A DNA stretch of 54,366 bases, taken from contig DIHE01000136.1 in assembly GCA_002420005.1 (NCBI GenBank), positions 42,058 through 96,423 of the forward strand, written 5' to 3'. The translations under genes were made by a program, and so were the position numbers. The DNA comes from Holophagales bacterium UBA5704 (GTDB taxonomy: Bacteria; Acidobacteriota; Thermoanaerobaculia; Multivoradales; UBA5704). The notes beneath the pieces were generated by a model. That model saw only the letters and a program-made list of their open reading frames with translations, was not told the origin of the DNA and ran no database searches. Of the stretch, positions 7,427 through 19,398 are shown piece by piece (the first letter of the stretch is position 1; every line of letters begins with the position of its first letter).

Positions 7427-7966
7427 ATGGACGAGGAGCTCGCGCAACAGATGGGGCGGTACCAGATGGGCGAGCTCGCCGCCTTTGAGCGGCTGTATGC
7501 CCTCCTCGCTCCCCGCTTGCGCCAGTATCTGAGCTCTCTGACCTTCGACGCGGGCCTCGCCGAGGACCTTCTGCAAGAGGCGTTTCTGCAGATCCACCGG
7601 GCGCGCCACACCTATCAGCCGCCGCATCCGGTCGTGCCGTGGGCCTTTGCCATCGCTCGTAACGTATATCGGATGGACAGGCGGGCCGCCGGGCGCCGCC
7701 GCCGGTATGAGGAGCCGGCTCCCGGGGAGGTTCCCGAGCTGCCGATCCCCGCCGAGGCGGACGGTCTCGCCGACCGGCAGGCCGTGCGCCGGGCTCTCCT
7801 GAAGGTGCCGGAGGATGGACGCGAGCCGCTGCTCCTCCATCACGTCTGGGGGCTCTCCTTCGGCGAGATCGGCGCCGTGCTCGGCATCCGCGGCGGCGCC
7901 GCCAAGGTGCGCGCACACCGCGCGATGAATGCGCTGCGCCGGCTGCTCGGCGCCCGGGAAGGATGA
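7427..7966 (+). CDS. RNA polymerase ECF sigma factor
   Basis: A 179-residue ECF-type sigma factor. Region 2 is visible as FERLYALLAPRLRQYL followed by AEDLLQEAFLQIHRAR (about 20-60), with VVPWAFAIARNVYRMDRRA completing region 2.4. Region 4 has the helix-turn-helix GLSFGEIGAVLGI and a C-terminal AKVRAHRAMNALRRLL. The next gene, three bases downstream, is an NrsF-type membrane anti-sigma factor, so this sigma factor is presumably held at the membrane until a signal releases it. Target promoters cannot be read directly. It is one of two ECF genes in a row. Confidence 0.92.
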   Translation: MDEELAQQMGRYQMGELAAFERLYALLAPRLRQYLSSLTFDAGLAEDLLQEAFLQIHRARHTYQPPHPVVPWAFAIARNVYRMDRRAAGRRRRYEEPAPGEVPELPIPAEADGLADRQAVRRALLKVPEDGREPLLLHHVWGLSFGEIGAVLGIRGGAAKVRAHRAMNALRRLLGAREG

Positions 7967-7969
7967 AGG

Positions 7970-8638
7970 ATGGACGACGTCTCTCTCCAGAAGCTGCGAG
8001 CCGAGGTCGCGCGCGATCTCGCCCCGGTGCGCCCGTTGCGGCCGGCGTGGATGCGGGCCTTGCTCCTCCTCCCCTGCGCCGCCCTCGGCTTCGCCCTGCT
8101 CGCCCGGCTCTTTCCGGGCTGGCAGGTCAACGGGCTGGCGTGGGCCGTGGCCGGCCTTCAGTTGCTGGTGGCCTACGGCATCCTCTGGGTCGGGCTGCGC
8201 GAGGCCGTCCCCGGCCAGGGTCCGGGTCTGCCGGCTCTCGGGCTCGCCGCCCTGGTGGCCACGCTCACCGTCGGGGGCTCCAATGCCCTGCTGCTCGCCC
8301 TGCGGCCGATGGACGTCCCTCCCGGCCTGGACTGGCCGTTCGTCGTCCATTGTTTTCGCATCGAGCTCCTCCTCGGGCTGCCCGCCGTGGCGCTCGGTTT
8401 CTGGCTGGCGACCCGCGGCTTTCCCCTCCGCCCGGTGGTCGCCGGCCTGCTCGGCGGGCTGTCGGCGGGAGTGGCGGCGTCCGGCATCTGGTCGCTGTTC
8501 TGCCCGGTCAATGAGCTGCTCCACCTGGTGGCCTCCCACATCGGCCCGATCGTCGCCGTGGCCCTCGCCGGCTTCTTCGCCGGAGCCTGGTGGTCCCGCC
8601 GGCAGCTGGCGCGCCGCAGACGCCACGACCTCGTCTGA
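7970..8638 (+). CDS. NrsF/DUF1109-type membrane anti-sigma factor
   Basis: A 222-residue protein with a short cytosolic N-terminus (MDDVSLQKLRAEVARDLAPVRPL) that would contact the sigma factor, then six hydrophobic segments (about 28-45, 53-72, 82-98, 115-135, 142-165, 185-205). The segment GIWSLFCPVNELLHLVASHIGP matches the conserved Cys-Pro/His block of the DUF1109 family, of which Caulobacter NrsF, the anti-sigma-F factor, is the known member. It is translated directly after its likely partner, the ECF sigma factor ending at 7966, with AAGGA as ribosome-binding site. Confidence 0.85.
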   Translation: MDDVSLQKLRAEVARDLAPVRPLRPAWMRALLLLPCAALGFALLARLFPGWQVNGLAWAVAGLQLLVAYGILWVGLREAVPGQGPGLPALGLAALVATLTVGGSNALLLALRPMDVPPGLDWPFVVHCFRIELLLGLPAVALGFWLATRGFPLRPVVAGLLGGLSAGVAASGIWSLFCPVNELLHLVASHIGPIVAVALAGFFAGAWWSRRQLARRRRHDLV

Positions 8639-8681
8639 AGATTCTTGTAACCGGCCCGCCCTCGCCGGCAAAGAAGAGGGT

Positions 8682-9224
8682 ATGAGAGAGACACACGACA
8701 CCGATCTGGTCGCCCTCGTGGCCCAGGGCAGCTCCCCGGCCCTGGAGGAGCTGAGCCGTCGCCATACCCCCCTTCTGCGCTCCGAAGCCTGGCGCATCCT
8801 CGGCGATGCGGACGATGCCGCGGACGTGGCCCAGGAGGTTCTTTGGAAGATCTGGCGCCATGCCGGCGAGTACGACCGTTCGAAGGCCGGCGTCGGCACC
8901 TGGCTCGGCGTGCTCACCCGGCGCCTCGCCATCGACCGGCTGCGCCAGCGCCGGAGACGGATGCGACTGCTCGACAGCCAGCCGCCGCAGAGCGATGTCG
9001 TACCGCCGGAAGCCACCGACCGGGTCGATGCCCTGGACCGCTCCAGGGTCGTGCGCACCGCCCTCGGCGAGCTGCCCAACGAGCAGCGCAAGATCCTGGA
9101 GCTGATGTACTTCCGCGACATGAGCCAGCGCGAGATCGCACGCGCCACCGGCATCCCCCTCGGAACGGTCAAGACCCGGGCCGGCCTCGCGGTGCGGCGC
9201 CTGCGCCAGACCCTCGCAGCCTGA
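8682..9224 (+). CDS. RNA polymerase ECF sigma factor (second)
   Basis: A 180-residue ECF sigma factor. Region 2 runs from ALEELSRRHTPLLRSEAWRI through DAADVAQEVLWKIWRHAGEYD to GTWLGVLTRRLAIDRLRQRRRR; region 4 has QRKILELMYFRDMSQREIARATGIP with a standard GTVKTRAGLAVRRLRQ ending. It is clearly different from the ECF factor at 7427 and begins 43 bases after the anti-sigma gene. It has no anti-sigma gene of its own downstream, so it may share the NrsF-like regulator or be controlled by transcription. A TGTAACC sequence at 8646-8652 resembles an ECF -35 element, but no matching -10 was seen. Confidence 0.9.
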   Translation: MRETHDTDLVALVAQGSSPALEELSRRHTPLLRSEAWRILGDADDAADVAQEVLWKIWRHAGEYDRSKAGVGTWLGVLTRRLAIDRLRQRRRRMRLLDSQPPQSDVVPPEATDRVDALDRSRVVRTALGELPNEQRKILELMYFRDMSQREIARATGIPLGTVKTRAGLAVRRLRQTLAA

Positions 9225-9275
9225 CCTGCCCTCAACATGCACGAAGGTGGATCGGTTTTGCTCTCCGCGCGCACC

Positions 9276-9304
9276 TTTCCAAGTAGGGGAAAACTCCCTA
9301 TACT
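9276..9304 (+). promoter_or_regulatory. Probable promoter of the HD-GYP/permease operon
   Basis: TTTCCA (9276-9281), a 17-base spacer and TATACT (9299-9304). It lies in the 190-base gap after the second sigma gene and about 110 bases before the GTG start at 9415. Box quality and spacing are good for a housekeeping promoter. Confidence 0.5.
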
Positions 9305-9414
9305 CGCTTTCATCAGAGGCGGTCGTGCATGTCTTCATTTTCGTACTCTACTGGTGCCGTGTCGGCTTTGGCGTCGAATGTTGAGGCGGAGCAATACATC
9401 AGGAGCGGTTTGTC

Positions 9415-10475
9415 GTGAGTTTGCGTCGAAGAGTGGCCCTCTCCACCGCCATCGTGGCGGCTTCAGCGTCGCTGATGACCTTGTTCCTTCTGGAGCGTCT
9501 GGTCGCAGCCACGAACGACGTCCAGCTCGCGCAGGAGATCGGCTGGCACCTGTTGGTGATCTCGCTGTCCGCAGGGGCTCTGTCCTCTCTCGCCGCCTGG
9601 TTGGTGGTCCGCCGGCTCACCCGGCCTCTGCGCCGGCTGGCGGAGACCATGTCGCGCATGGCGCGATCGGGAGAGCTCCTGAGCGACTTTCCCAGCACCG
9701 GTGGTGGCAGTGAGGTCCGGCTGATCGAAGAGACCTTCCGCTCCCTCGTCGTGACCTTGGAGGAATCGCGGCAGGCGCGCGAGCGGTCGTACGTGGAAGC
9801 CGTCGGCGCCATCGTCACCGCCGCCGATGCCCGGGACCACGAGACCGCCGGTCATTCGTTCCGGGTCGCCCTCTATGCCGTCGCGCTGGCCAAGGCCATG
9901 GGCTTCCGCGGGGAGGATCTCAAGGACCTGGAGTGGGGGGCGCTGCTCCACGACGTCGGCAAGATGGTGGTACCCGACGAGATCCTGCGCAAGGCGGGCC
10001 CCTTGACCGAGGACGAGTGGCTGATCATGAAGCAGCACCCGGGGTGGGGCTACGAGATGCTCGCCGAGGTGCGTTTCCTGGAGCCGGCGGCGATCGACGT
10101 GGTGTACAGCCATCATGAGCGGTGGGACGGCCAGGGGTATCCCCGCCGTCTCGCGAAAGAGCAGATCCCGCTCGGCGCCCGCATCTTCGCCGTGGTCGAC
10201 GCCTACGACGCGCTCACCTCGGATCGTCCGTACCGCCGCGCCTGCGGGCACCAGCAAGCCCTCATCGAGCTGCGCCGCGTCGCCGGCCAGCAGCTCGATC
10301 CGCGCGCCGTCGACGCCTTCTGCCTGCTCTCCGAGGTCGAGCTGCGCCGCCTGCGCCAGCTCTGCCAGCGGGTCCAGCCCGGCCTCAGCCTGCCGTTCGA
10401 TCTCCTGGAGACGCTGCGCAATCCGGATCGCCTGCGCACCGACGAGCTGGTGATTCCATCGCCCGGGAGGCCGGC

Positions 10476-10479
<4 letters not shown>
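9415..10479 (+). CDS. Membrane HAMP-HD-GYP protein, predicted cyclic-di-GMP phosphodiesterase
   Basis: A 354-residue protein. Two hydrophobic segments (about 8-26 and 45-65) flank a very short periplasmic loop, followed by a HAMP linker (RRLTRPLRRLAETMSRMA, 67-84) and an HD-GYP domain. The domain shows H179-D180 in LLHDVGK, HHERWDGQGYP (233-243) and IFAVVDAYDALTSDRPYR, all diagnostic. HD-GYP enzymes hydrolyse cyclic-di-GMP or related dinucleotides; activity is expected because the metal ligands are present. The GTG start has AGGAG about ten bases upstream. Its stop overlaps the GTG start of the permease gene (GTGA), an odd partnership. Confidence 0.92.
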
Positions 10480-11966
<1,487 letters not shown>

Positions 11967-12096
11967 GCCCCGGGCTGTCCCTTCCGTAGGCGCCCTCTCT
12001 TCGCGCACCTTCCCCACCCCACCGGGCGGTGCCTCGCACCGGCCGCAGGGCGACATTCGAATGAGGGGGGTTCGTGCATGCGAAAGGAGGCCCACC

Positions 12097-14316
12097 ATGT
12101 GGCCATCCAGAAAGGCGCTTCTCTCCGTCCTCCTGCTCGCGGCTCCTCTGGGGGCGCAAGCTCCGGACTTCTGGGATGTCGAGACACCGGCCGTCCTCCT
12201 CGACAGCCAGGGTCGAACCGTGGCGGTCTGGGTCGGAACGACGCAGAGCGGAGAGCACGGAATCTTCGTCCGTCGCGAGGACGCCCCCGCCGACTCCCTC
12301 CGCCTCGACGCAGTCGCGTCCTCCAGCGTGAGCGCACCCTCTCTCGCCCCTCTCGCCAACGGTGGATTCGCCGTCGCGTGGAACGCCGACGACGGCAGCG
12401 GTGCAGGGCTCTTCCTGCGGCTCTTCGACGCCGCGGGGCGACCGGCCAGCCCCGAGACCCTGGTGAGCGCGCCGCGCGGCGGGGACCAGGAAGGGATTCT
12501 CCATCCCCTTCCAGGAGGAGGCTTCGCCGCCGTGTGGACCACCCCGGGCGTCAAGGGCCGGGAGGTGCGCCTGGCTCTGCGGCGGTTCACCGCCACCGGC
12601 GTCCAGCGCGGGCCGGTGGTGATCCTCAAGACCTTCGGCACCGCCGAAACCTTCAACGCGGTCACACCGGGACCGGGAAATGCGGTTCTGGTCTCGTGGC
12701 GGCTCCAGAACGGCACGCCCTGCCATTGGCGGGCACAGCGGATCAGTCTGGAGGGAGCGCCGCTCGGTCCCTCCTTTGCGATCTGCACCTTCACCGGCGA
12801 GGAGGGCTACACCTCTTCTCCTTCGATCGCAGCGGGTGGCGGCGGCTACATCGCCGTCTGGGATGGGCCGGCCAGTGGCATCTTCGGCCGCCGCTTCGCG
12901 TTGACCGGCGCACCGCTCGGGCCGACCTTCCGCATTGACACGCTGGAATCTCTCGGAGACCTTTACGATCTCTACGGCTCCACCGCCGTCGCCACCCCCG
13001 CAGGCGCCTTCGCCGTCGTCTGGGTGGTTGAAGGGGAGACCGACTACCTTTTCGGTGACGCGATCCAGGCGCGCCTGTACGGGCCGGACGGAACACCGCT
13101 CGCCGCCCCCTCCTACCTGGACTCCCCTTTCTACTGCCTTCCCGGCGATGGTCTGCCCTCGGTGGCCGCCGGCCTGGACAACCGCGTCGCAGTGGCGTGG
13201 GAGTCTCTCTGCTGGGACCCGGACGCCGAGGCACCGGCTCACCTGGATGTCGAGAGCAGGATCATCGCCCTTTCCGGGCCGCCGCCAGGACCCGGCTCGA
13301 TCTCCTTTTCCTCCCTGGCGCAGTTCGGTGCGAACGAGGAAGACGGCTTCGCGACCGTGGAGGTGCGGAGAACCGGCGGGAGTGCCGGCGCCATCCGGCT
13401 TCTCTTTGAGACGGCACCCGGCACCGCCCTTCCCGAGGAGGACTACGTGCCCGTGTCGGGCCGGCTGATCTGGACCTACGGGAACGCCTCACCGAAAACC
13501 GTACGGATTCCGATCGTCGTGGACGATCGCCCCGAGGGGCCGGAGAGCTTCCGGATCCTCCTGCGCCACTTCCCCGGCGGAGGGCCGCCCCTCGCAACCG
13601 CCACCGTCTCCATCGACTCTCCGGGATTCCTGGGCTTCCCGACAAATTCCTGGGATGCCTTCACCGAGGCGTGGGAGGGAGACAGCGTCACTCTCCAGGT
13701 GGAGAGAACCGGCGGACGCCGGGGCGCGGTGAGTCTCGGTTACGGCTGGGAGATGTGCTGCGGCGGGGAGCCCCCCATCGCGGGGCGGCTCGCGTGGCCG
13801 GACGGCGACGCCACACCCAAGCACTTCACGATCCGCATTCCCGACGACTTTGTAGCCGATGGCTACCGGGTCGGTTGGGCTGCGTTCCTGTCCGAGCCGA
13901 CCGGTGGAGCCAGGATCAGCGCGTCGGTACACTACGTAGGGGCCCAGGATGACGAGGTGTCTCCCAGGCCGGGGGTGTTCTTTCTGTCCGCCCGGCAGCA
14001 ACCGGTGGTGGTCGGCGAAGCCGGCGGCTTCGCCGAGCTGCGGGTCCTTCGCGTCAGCGGCATGGGTGGCACCGTCTCCGTCCGCTGGTCGGTCCAGGCC
14101 GGCACCGCGACCCCCGGCGCCGACTTCCAGCCGGTCTCGGGCATCCTCACCTGGGGCGACTCGGATGTGAGCCTTCGCCCGCTCCGCATCCCGATCCTGA
14201 ACGACTCGACGCCCGAGGGGGACGAGACATTCGACGTTCTCCTGAGCCTGCCGCGGGGCGGTGCCCGTCTCGGAGACCCGGCCTCGCTGCGGGTGACGAT
14301 CCGCGACGACGACTGA
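12097..14316 (+). CDS. Secreted Calx-beta repeat protein
   Basis: A 739-residue exported protein. A signal peptide (MWPSRKALLSVLLLAAPLGAQA) is followed by about 400 residues rich in repeated beta-strand segments of the type GGGFAAVWTT, GGYIAVWDG and FAVVWVVEGE, likely a propeller. Three Calx-beta domains follow at about 405-505, 520-620 and 630-739; the clearest signs are GTALPEEDYVPVSG and GTATPGADFQPVSGILTW, each followed by an IPIxxDxxPEGxE segment. Calx-beta domains bind calcium and mediate surface adhesion. A strong AAAGGAGG site precedes the ATG. The gene ends one base from the convergent flavoenzyme gene. No enzymatic motif is seen. Confidence 0.85.
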   Translation: MWPSRKALLSVLLLAAPLGAQAPDFWDVETPAVLLDSQGRTVAVWVGTTQSGEHGIFVRREDAPADSLRLDAVASSSVSAPSLAPLANGGFAVAWNADDGSGAGLFLRLFDAAGRPASPETLVSAPRGGDQEGILHPLPGGGFAAVWTTPGVKGREVRLALRRFTATGVQRGPVVILKTFGTAETFNAVTPGPGNAVLVSWRLQNGTPCHWRAQRISLEGAPLGPSFAICTFTGEEGYTSSPSIAAGGGGYIAVWDGPASGIFGRRFALTGAPLGPTFRIDTLESLGDLYDLYGSTAVATPAGAFAVVWVVEGETDYLFGDAIQARLYGPDGTPLAAPSYLDSPFYCLPGDGLPSVAAGLDNRVAVAWESLCWDPDAEAPAHLDVESRIIALSGPPPGPGSISFSSLAQFGANEEDGFATVEVRRTGGSAGAIRLLFETAPGTALPEEDYVPVSGRLIWTYGNASPKTVRIPIVVDDRPEGPESFRILLRHFPGGGPPLATATVSIDSPGFLGFPTNSWDAFTEAWEGDSVTLQVERTGGRRGAVSLGYGWEMCCGGEPPIAGRLAWPDGDATPKHFTIRIPDDFVADGYRVGWAAFLSEPTGGARISASVHYVGAQDDEVSPRPGVFFLSARQQPVVVGEAGGFAELRVLRVSGMGGTVSVRWSVQAGTATPGADFQPVSGILTWGDSDVSLRPLRIPILNDSTPEGDETFDVLLSLPRGGARLGDPASLRVTIRDDD

Positions 14317-14317
14317 T

Positions 14318-15498
<1,181 letters not shown>

Positions 15499-15502
<4 letters not shown>

Positions 15503-17304
15503 CGGCTTCCTCCGTCCCGCTTCTTCTCCTCGCCGATCCACCAGGTGATGTGCTGCTCCAGGACGGCCAGCGGCAGCGAGCCGGGGGTTAGGACGGCGTC
15601 GTGGAAGCGGCGCAGGTCGAAGCGGGCGCCCAGCTCGCGCTCGGCGCGGTGGCGCAGCTCCAGGATCTTGAGCGCGCCCATGCGATAGGCGAGGGCCTGC
15701 CCCGGCCGGTCGGAGCCATAGCGCAGGGTCTCGCTGCGGATCTGCGTCTCCGACTCCAGGACGTGGTCGAGCATGTAGGCGATGGCCTGCTCGCGCGTCC
15801 AGCCGAGGTGGTTGAGGCCGGTGTCCACCACCAGGCGGACGGAGAGGAACATGTCCATGCTCAGGCGGCCATAGATCTCGTACAGCTCGTCGCGCGGGAT
15901 CGCCATCTCGACGCCCAGCGCCGAGGCGTACTCGGCCCAGCCTTCGACGAAGGCGGTCTGGGTACCCAGGCGGCGGAAGGCGGGGAGGCTCTCGTTCTCC
16001 AGTTGCAGGCTGATCTGGAAGTGATGGCCGGGGATCAGCTCGTGGTAGATGAGCGCCGCCGCGTTGGCGAGCGGCCGCTGGTCGAGCTGCGAGCCGTTGA
16101 AGAAGTAGGTGCCTGCCGGGTCCTTGGGCGTCGGCTGCTGGTAATAGCCGAAGGTGAAGGTCGTCGCCTCCAGGGCCGGATCGAGCCGGTGGACGCCGTA
16201 GGGAGCCTTGGGCAGGCGCAGGAAGGCGCGCTCGATCAACGGCTCCAGGCGGTGGACCGGACGCATCAGCCGCTCCGCCACCTCCTCGGGCGTCTTGGCG
16301 AGGAACCGCGGATCGGTGCGCAGCAGGCGGTGAAACTCCTCTTTCGTCCCCTGGAACCCGAGCTGCGCCCGGACCTCCGCCATCCGGGCGTCGATCCGCG
16401 CCACCTCCTCCAGGCCGAGGCGGTGCACCTCCTCCGGCGTCACGTCGAGGCTCGTGTGGTAGCGCACCAGGGCGCGGTAGGCCTCCTCGCCTCCGGGGTA
16501 CCGGCCGAGCCCGGGCTGTTGCGGCGCCGCGGGCTTCGCCGCCTCCAGGGCGGCGGCGAGGTCCTCCAGAGCCGGGTTGATCTCGGCCGTCACCAGCTGG
16601 CCGAGCGCGGCCTGGAACGCCGCCACGTCGGCGCCCTCCCGGCGCGGTCCCTCCAGCCGGCCGTCGGCGACCCCATAGGGCCCTTCCGCGGGAGGCCGGA
16701 TGAAGGACCGCAACGAGGTCACCACCATGTCGATCATGTCCTTCGGCGGCAGGAGCCCCTTGCTGCGTTGGACGTCGAGAGTGGCGCGGATCTGCCGGAC
16801 CAGGCCGGGCACCTGCCGCACCAGGGCCAGATAGGCGTCCAGATCCGCCTTGCCCTGGAGCGGCAGGGCGGCCAGCGCCGTGTGGACACCGCGGAGCTGG
16901 AGACGGCTCATGGTGGGGAGCGCCAGCAGCCAGACGTGGTCGCGCACCGCCACCGCCTGCCGGCACTCCCAGCGGGCGACCTCCAGCGAGAGGCTCTCCT
17001 CGTGGCTCAGGCCGCGCGGGTCGAGGCGCTCCATGCGGGTCAGCAAGGCCGCGGCCGCCGCGGCCCTGCGCTCCGCGTCCGCAGCAGAGGCGTCGGGGAG
17101 GCGGGTGAGCGGCAGGCCGAGCTGCTGCCGGGCCGCAAGGTCGTCCTCCAGACGCAGTTGCCAGTAGTCGTCGAGCAGTCGGGTCAGATCCGCCGACACG
17201 GAAGGAGCCGGAGGCACGGCCGGTGCCGCGGCACCGGATGAGGCGAGCCAGGGCAGGCTCAGGAGAGCCAGAACGAGACCGGGGACGGTACGAAGGCGTG
17301 GCAT
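15499..17304 (-). CDS. Secreted DUF885 protein, predicted zinc peptidase-like
   Basis: A 601-residue protein with a signal peptide (MPRLRTVPGLVLALLSLPWLASSGAAA) and the full-length DUF885 domain. The family hallmark YHELIPGHHFQ provides the His-Glu-x-x-x-Gly-His-His metal-binding cluster; GTYFFNGSQLDQRPLANAAALI just before it and YRMGALKILELRHRAERELG near the C-terminus are also typical. DUF885 proteins are thought to be metallopeptidases acting on small peptides, but this is not well established. The start codon follows an AGAGGA ribosome-binding site. The product is exported, so it would act in the periplasm or outside the cell, ahead of the cytosolic amine oxidase. Confidence 0.87.
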
Positions 17305-17412
17305 GCGCGGGTCCTCTTGAGCAGACGGCGGTGGATCGGCGCCCCTATTCTGGCAGAAACCACCATCGTACTCCTCCCCTCACGGCAAAGTCAGCCGCCT
17401 GTCCATGTGTAT

Positions 17413-17424
17413 TTTTCGCGAAAA
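17413..17424. promoter_or_regulatory. Perfect palindrome, candidate operator upstream of the amylase gene
   Basis: TTTTCGCGAAAA is a perfect 12-bp palindrome, strikingly AT-rich for this genome, lying in the 241-base divergent gap between the DUF885 and alpha-amylase genes. A central CG flanked by A/T arms is typical of LacI-family operators, which often control sugar genes. The site is 122 bases before the amylase ATG. No regulator gene lies nearby, so the assignment is tentative. Confidence 0.4.
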
Positions 17425-17545
17425 GTGACGTAGGCTGGAATCCGGCAGCATCCTGGATCCGCCCGTCGCCCGACGGGTTCGTTCCGGCCGCCCCCCGCCT
17501 CGCAGGGTCCCCCGGCCGGCTGAGTGAGAAAGAGGAAGAGACGCC

Positions 17546-19387
17546 ATGAAACACCAACGTACGTTCCGGCGGAGCGCCACGATCCTGGCCCTGGGCCTCG
17601 CGCTGTTCTGGACGGGCACGGCCTCGGCCCAGAACGGGGTCATGATGCAGTACTTCCACTGGTACAACACCACCTCCGACAACCTCTGGTTGAAGGTCGC
17701 CGACCAGGCCGACGAGCTGTCCGCCGCGGGCATCACCGCTCTGTGGCTGCCCCCGGCCTACAAAGGGCAGAACGGCTCCGACGTGGGCTACGGGGTCTAC
17801 GACATGTACGACCTCGGCGAGTTCAACCAGAAAGGCTCGGTGCGCACCAAATACGGCACCAAGGCGGAGTACCTGGCCGCGATTTCGACTGCGCATGCCA
17901 ACGGCCTCCAGATCTACGGCGACCTGGTGTTCAACCACCGCGGCGGCGCCGATGCCACCGAATGGGTCGAGTCGACCCGCGTGCAGACCGGGGACCGCAA
18001 CCAGGAGTACGGCGGCAACGTCTGGATCCAGGCGTGGACCGACTTCCAGTTCCCCGGCCGCGGCAACACCTACTCCAGCTTCAAATGGAAGTGGTACCAC
18101 TTCGACGGCGTCGACTGGGCGCAAAACCTCCTGGAGAGCGGGAAGATCTACAAGTTCCGCGGCACCGGCAAGGCCTGGGATTGGGAGGTCGACACCGAGA
18201 ACGGCAACTACGACTACCTGATGTTCGCCGACGTCGACTTCGAGCACCCGGACGTCCGCAGCGAGCTCAAGAACTGGGGCGTCTGGTACGTCAACACCAC
18301 CGGCGTCGACGGCTTCCGCTTCGACGCGGTGAAACACATCCAGTTCGGATATTTCCCCGAGTTTCTCAACCACGTCCGCTCGACCACCGGCAAGCCGCTG
18401 TTCTCGGTCGGCGAATATTGGAACTACGACGTGGCCAAGCTGCACAATTTCCTGGCCAAGACGAACGGCACGATGTCGCTGTTCGACGCCCCGCTGCACA
18501 TGAACTTCTACAACGCCTCGCGGGGCGGCGGCAACTACGACATGCGCAACCTGATGAACGGCACGCTGATGAAAGATCAGCCGTCGAAGGCCGTCACGCT
18601 GGTCGAGAACCACGACACGCAGCCGCTCCAGGCGCTGGAATCGCCGGTGGACAACTGGTTCAAGCCGCTCGCCTACGCCTTCATCCTGCTGCGCGAGGAG
18701 GGGTATCCGAGCGTCTTCTACGCCGACTATTACGGCGCGAGCTATACCGACCGCGGCATCACGGTGAACATGCCGTCGTTCAAGACGACGATCGACAAGC
18801 TGCTCGACGCGCGCAAGAATTTCGCCTGGGGACCGCAGTACAACTATCTCGACCATTGGAACATCGTCGGCTGGACGCGCCTCGGCGACGCGGCGCATCC
18901 GCGGGCGATGGCGGTGATCCTGACCGACGGGCCGGGCGGCTCGAAGTGGATGGAGGTCGGCAAGGCCAACGCCCGCTTCACCGACCTGCTCGGCAACCGC
19001 ACCGACGACGTGATCACCAACGAATGGGGCTGGGGCGAGTTCAAGGTCAACGGCGGCTCGGTCTCGGTGTGGGTGCAGGACCCCATCGTCCCCAACCAGG
19101 TGTCGGTCTACTTCACCTGCAACAACGGCTACACGGTCACCGGGCAGGACGTCTACGTGGTGGGCAACCTCACCGAGCTGGGCGCCTGGGACACCAGCAA
19201 GGCGGTCAAGCTGTCCCCGGTGAGCTATCCGACCTGGAGCGATTCGATCGCCAACCTGCCCTCTAACACGCAGGTGCAATGGAAGTGCATCAAAAAGCAG
19301 GGGACGTCGGTGGTGTGGCAGCCCGGCGCCAACAACGTTTTCACCACGCCGCTCTCGGGATCGACCACCGCCGGCGGCTCTTTCTGA
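17546..19387 (+). CDS. Secreted alpha-amylase (GH13) with C-terminal CBM20
   Basis: A 613-residue endo-amylase that cuts internal alpha-1,4 bonds of starch outside the cytosol. It has a signal peptide (1-28, ending TASA), then a GH13 barrel with all four conserved regions: DLVFNH (126-131), GFRFDAVKH (256-264, nucleophile D260), VGEYW (288-292, acid/base E290) and VENHDTQ (353-359, D357). The subfamily looks like GH13_5, liquefying-type amylases. From about residue 515 a starch-binding CBM20 domain follows (GQDVYVVGNLTELGAWD and FKCI-type strand VQWKCIKK). A kelch lipoprotein gene begins 11 bases later, so the genes are co-transcribed. Confidence 0.95.
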   Translation: MKHQRTFRRSATILALGLALFWTGTASAQNGVMMQYFHWYNTTSDNLWLKVADQADELSAAGITALWLPPAYKGQNGSDVGYGVYDMYDLGEFNQKGSVRTKYGTKAEYLAAISTAHANGLQIYGDLVFNHRGGADATEWVESTRVQTGDRNQEYGGNVWIQAWTDFQFPGRGNTYSSFKWKWYHFDGVDWAQNLLESGKIYKFRGTGKAWDWEVDTENGNYDYLMFADVDFEHPDVRSELKNWGVWYVNTTGVDGFRFDAVKHIQFGYFPEFLNHVRSTTGKPLFSVGEYWNYDVAKLHNFLAKTNGTMSLFDAPLHMNFYNASRGGGNYDMRNLMNGTLMKDQPSKAVTLVENHDTQPLQALESPVDNWFKPLAYAFILLREEGYPSVFYADYYGASYTDRGITVNMPSFKTTIDKLLDARKNFAWGPQYNYLDHWNIVGWTRLGDAAHPRAMAVILTDGPGGSKWMEVGKANARFTDLLGNRTDDVITNEWGWGEFKVNGGSVSVWVQDPIVPNQVSVYFTCNNGYTVTGQDVYVVGNLTELGAWDTSKAVKLSPVSYPTWSDSIANLPSNTQVQWKCIKKQGTSVVWQPGANNVFTTPLSGSTTAGGSF

Positions 19388-19398
19388 GGAGGTGGATG

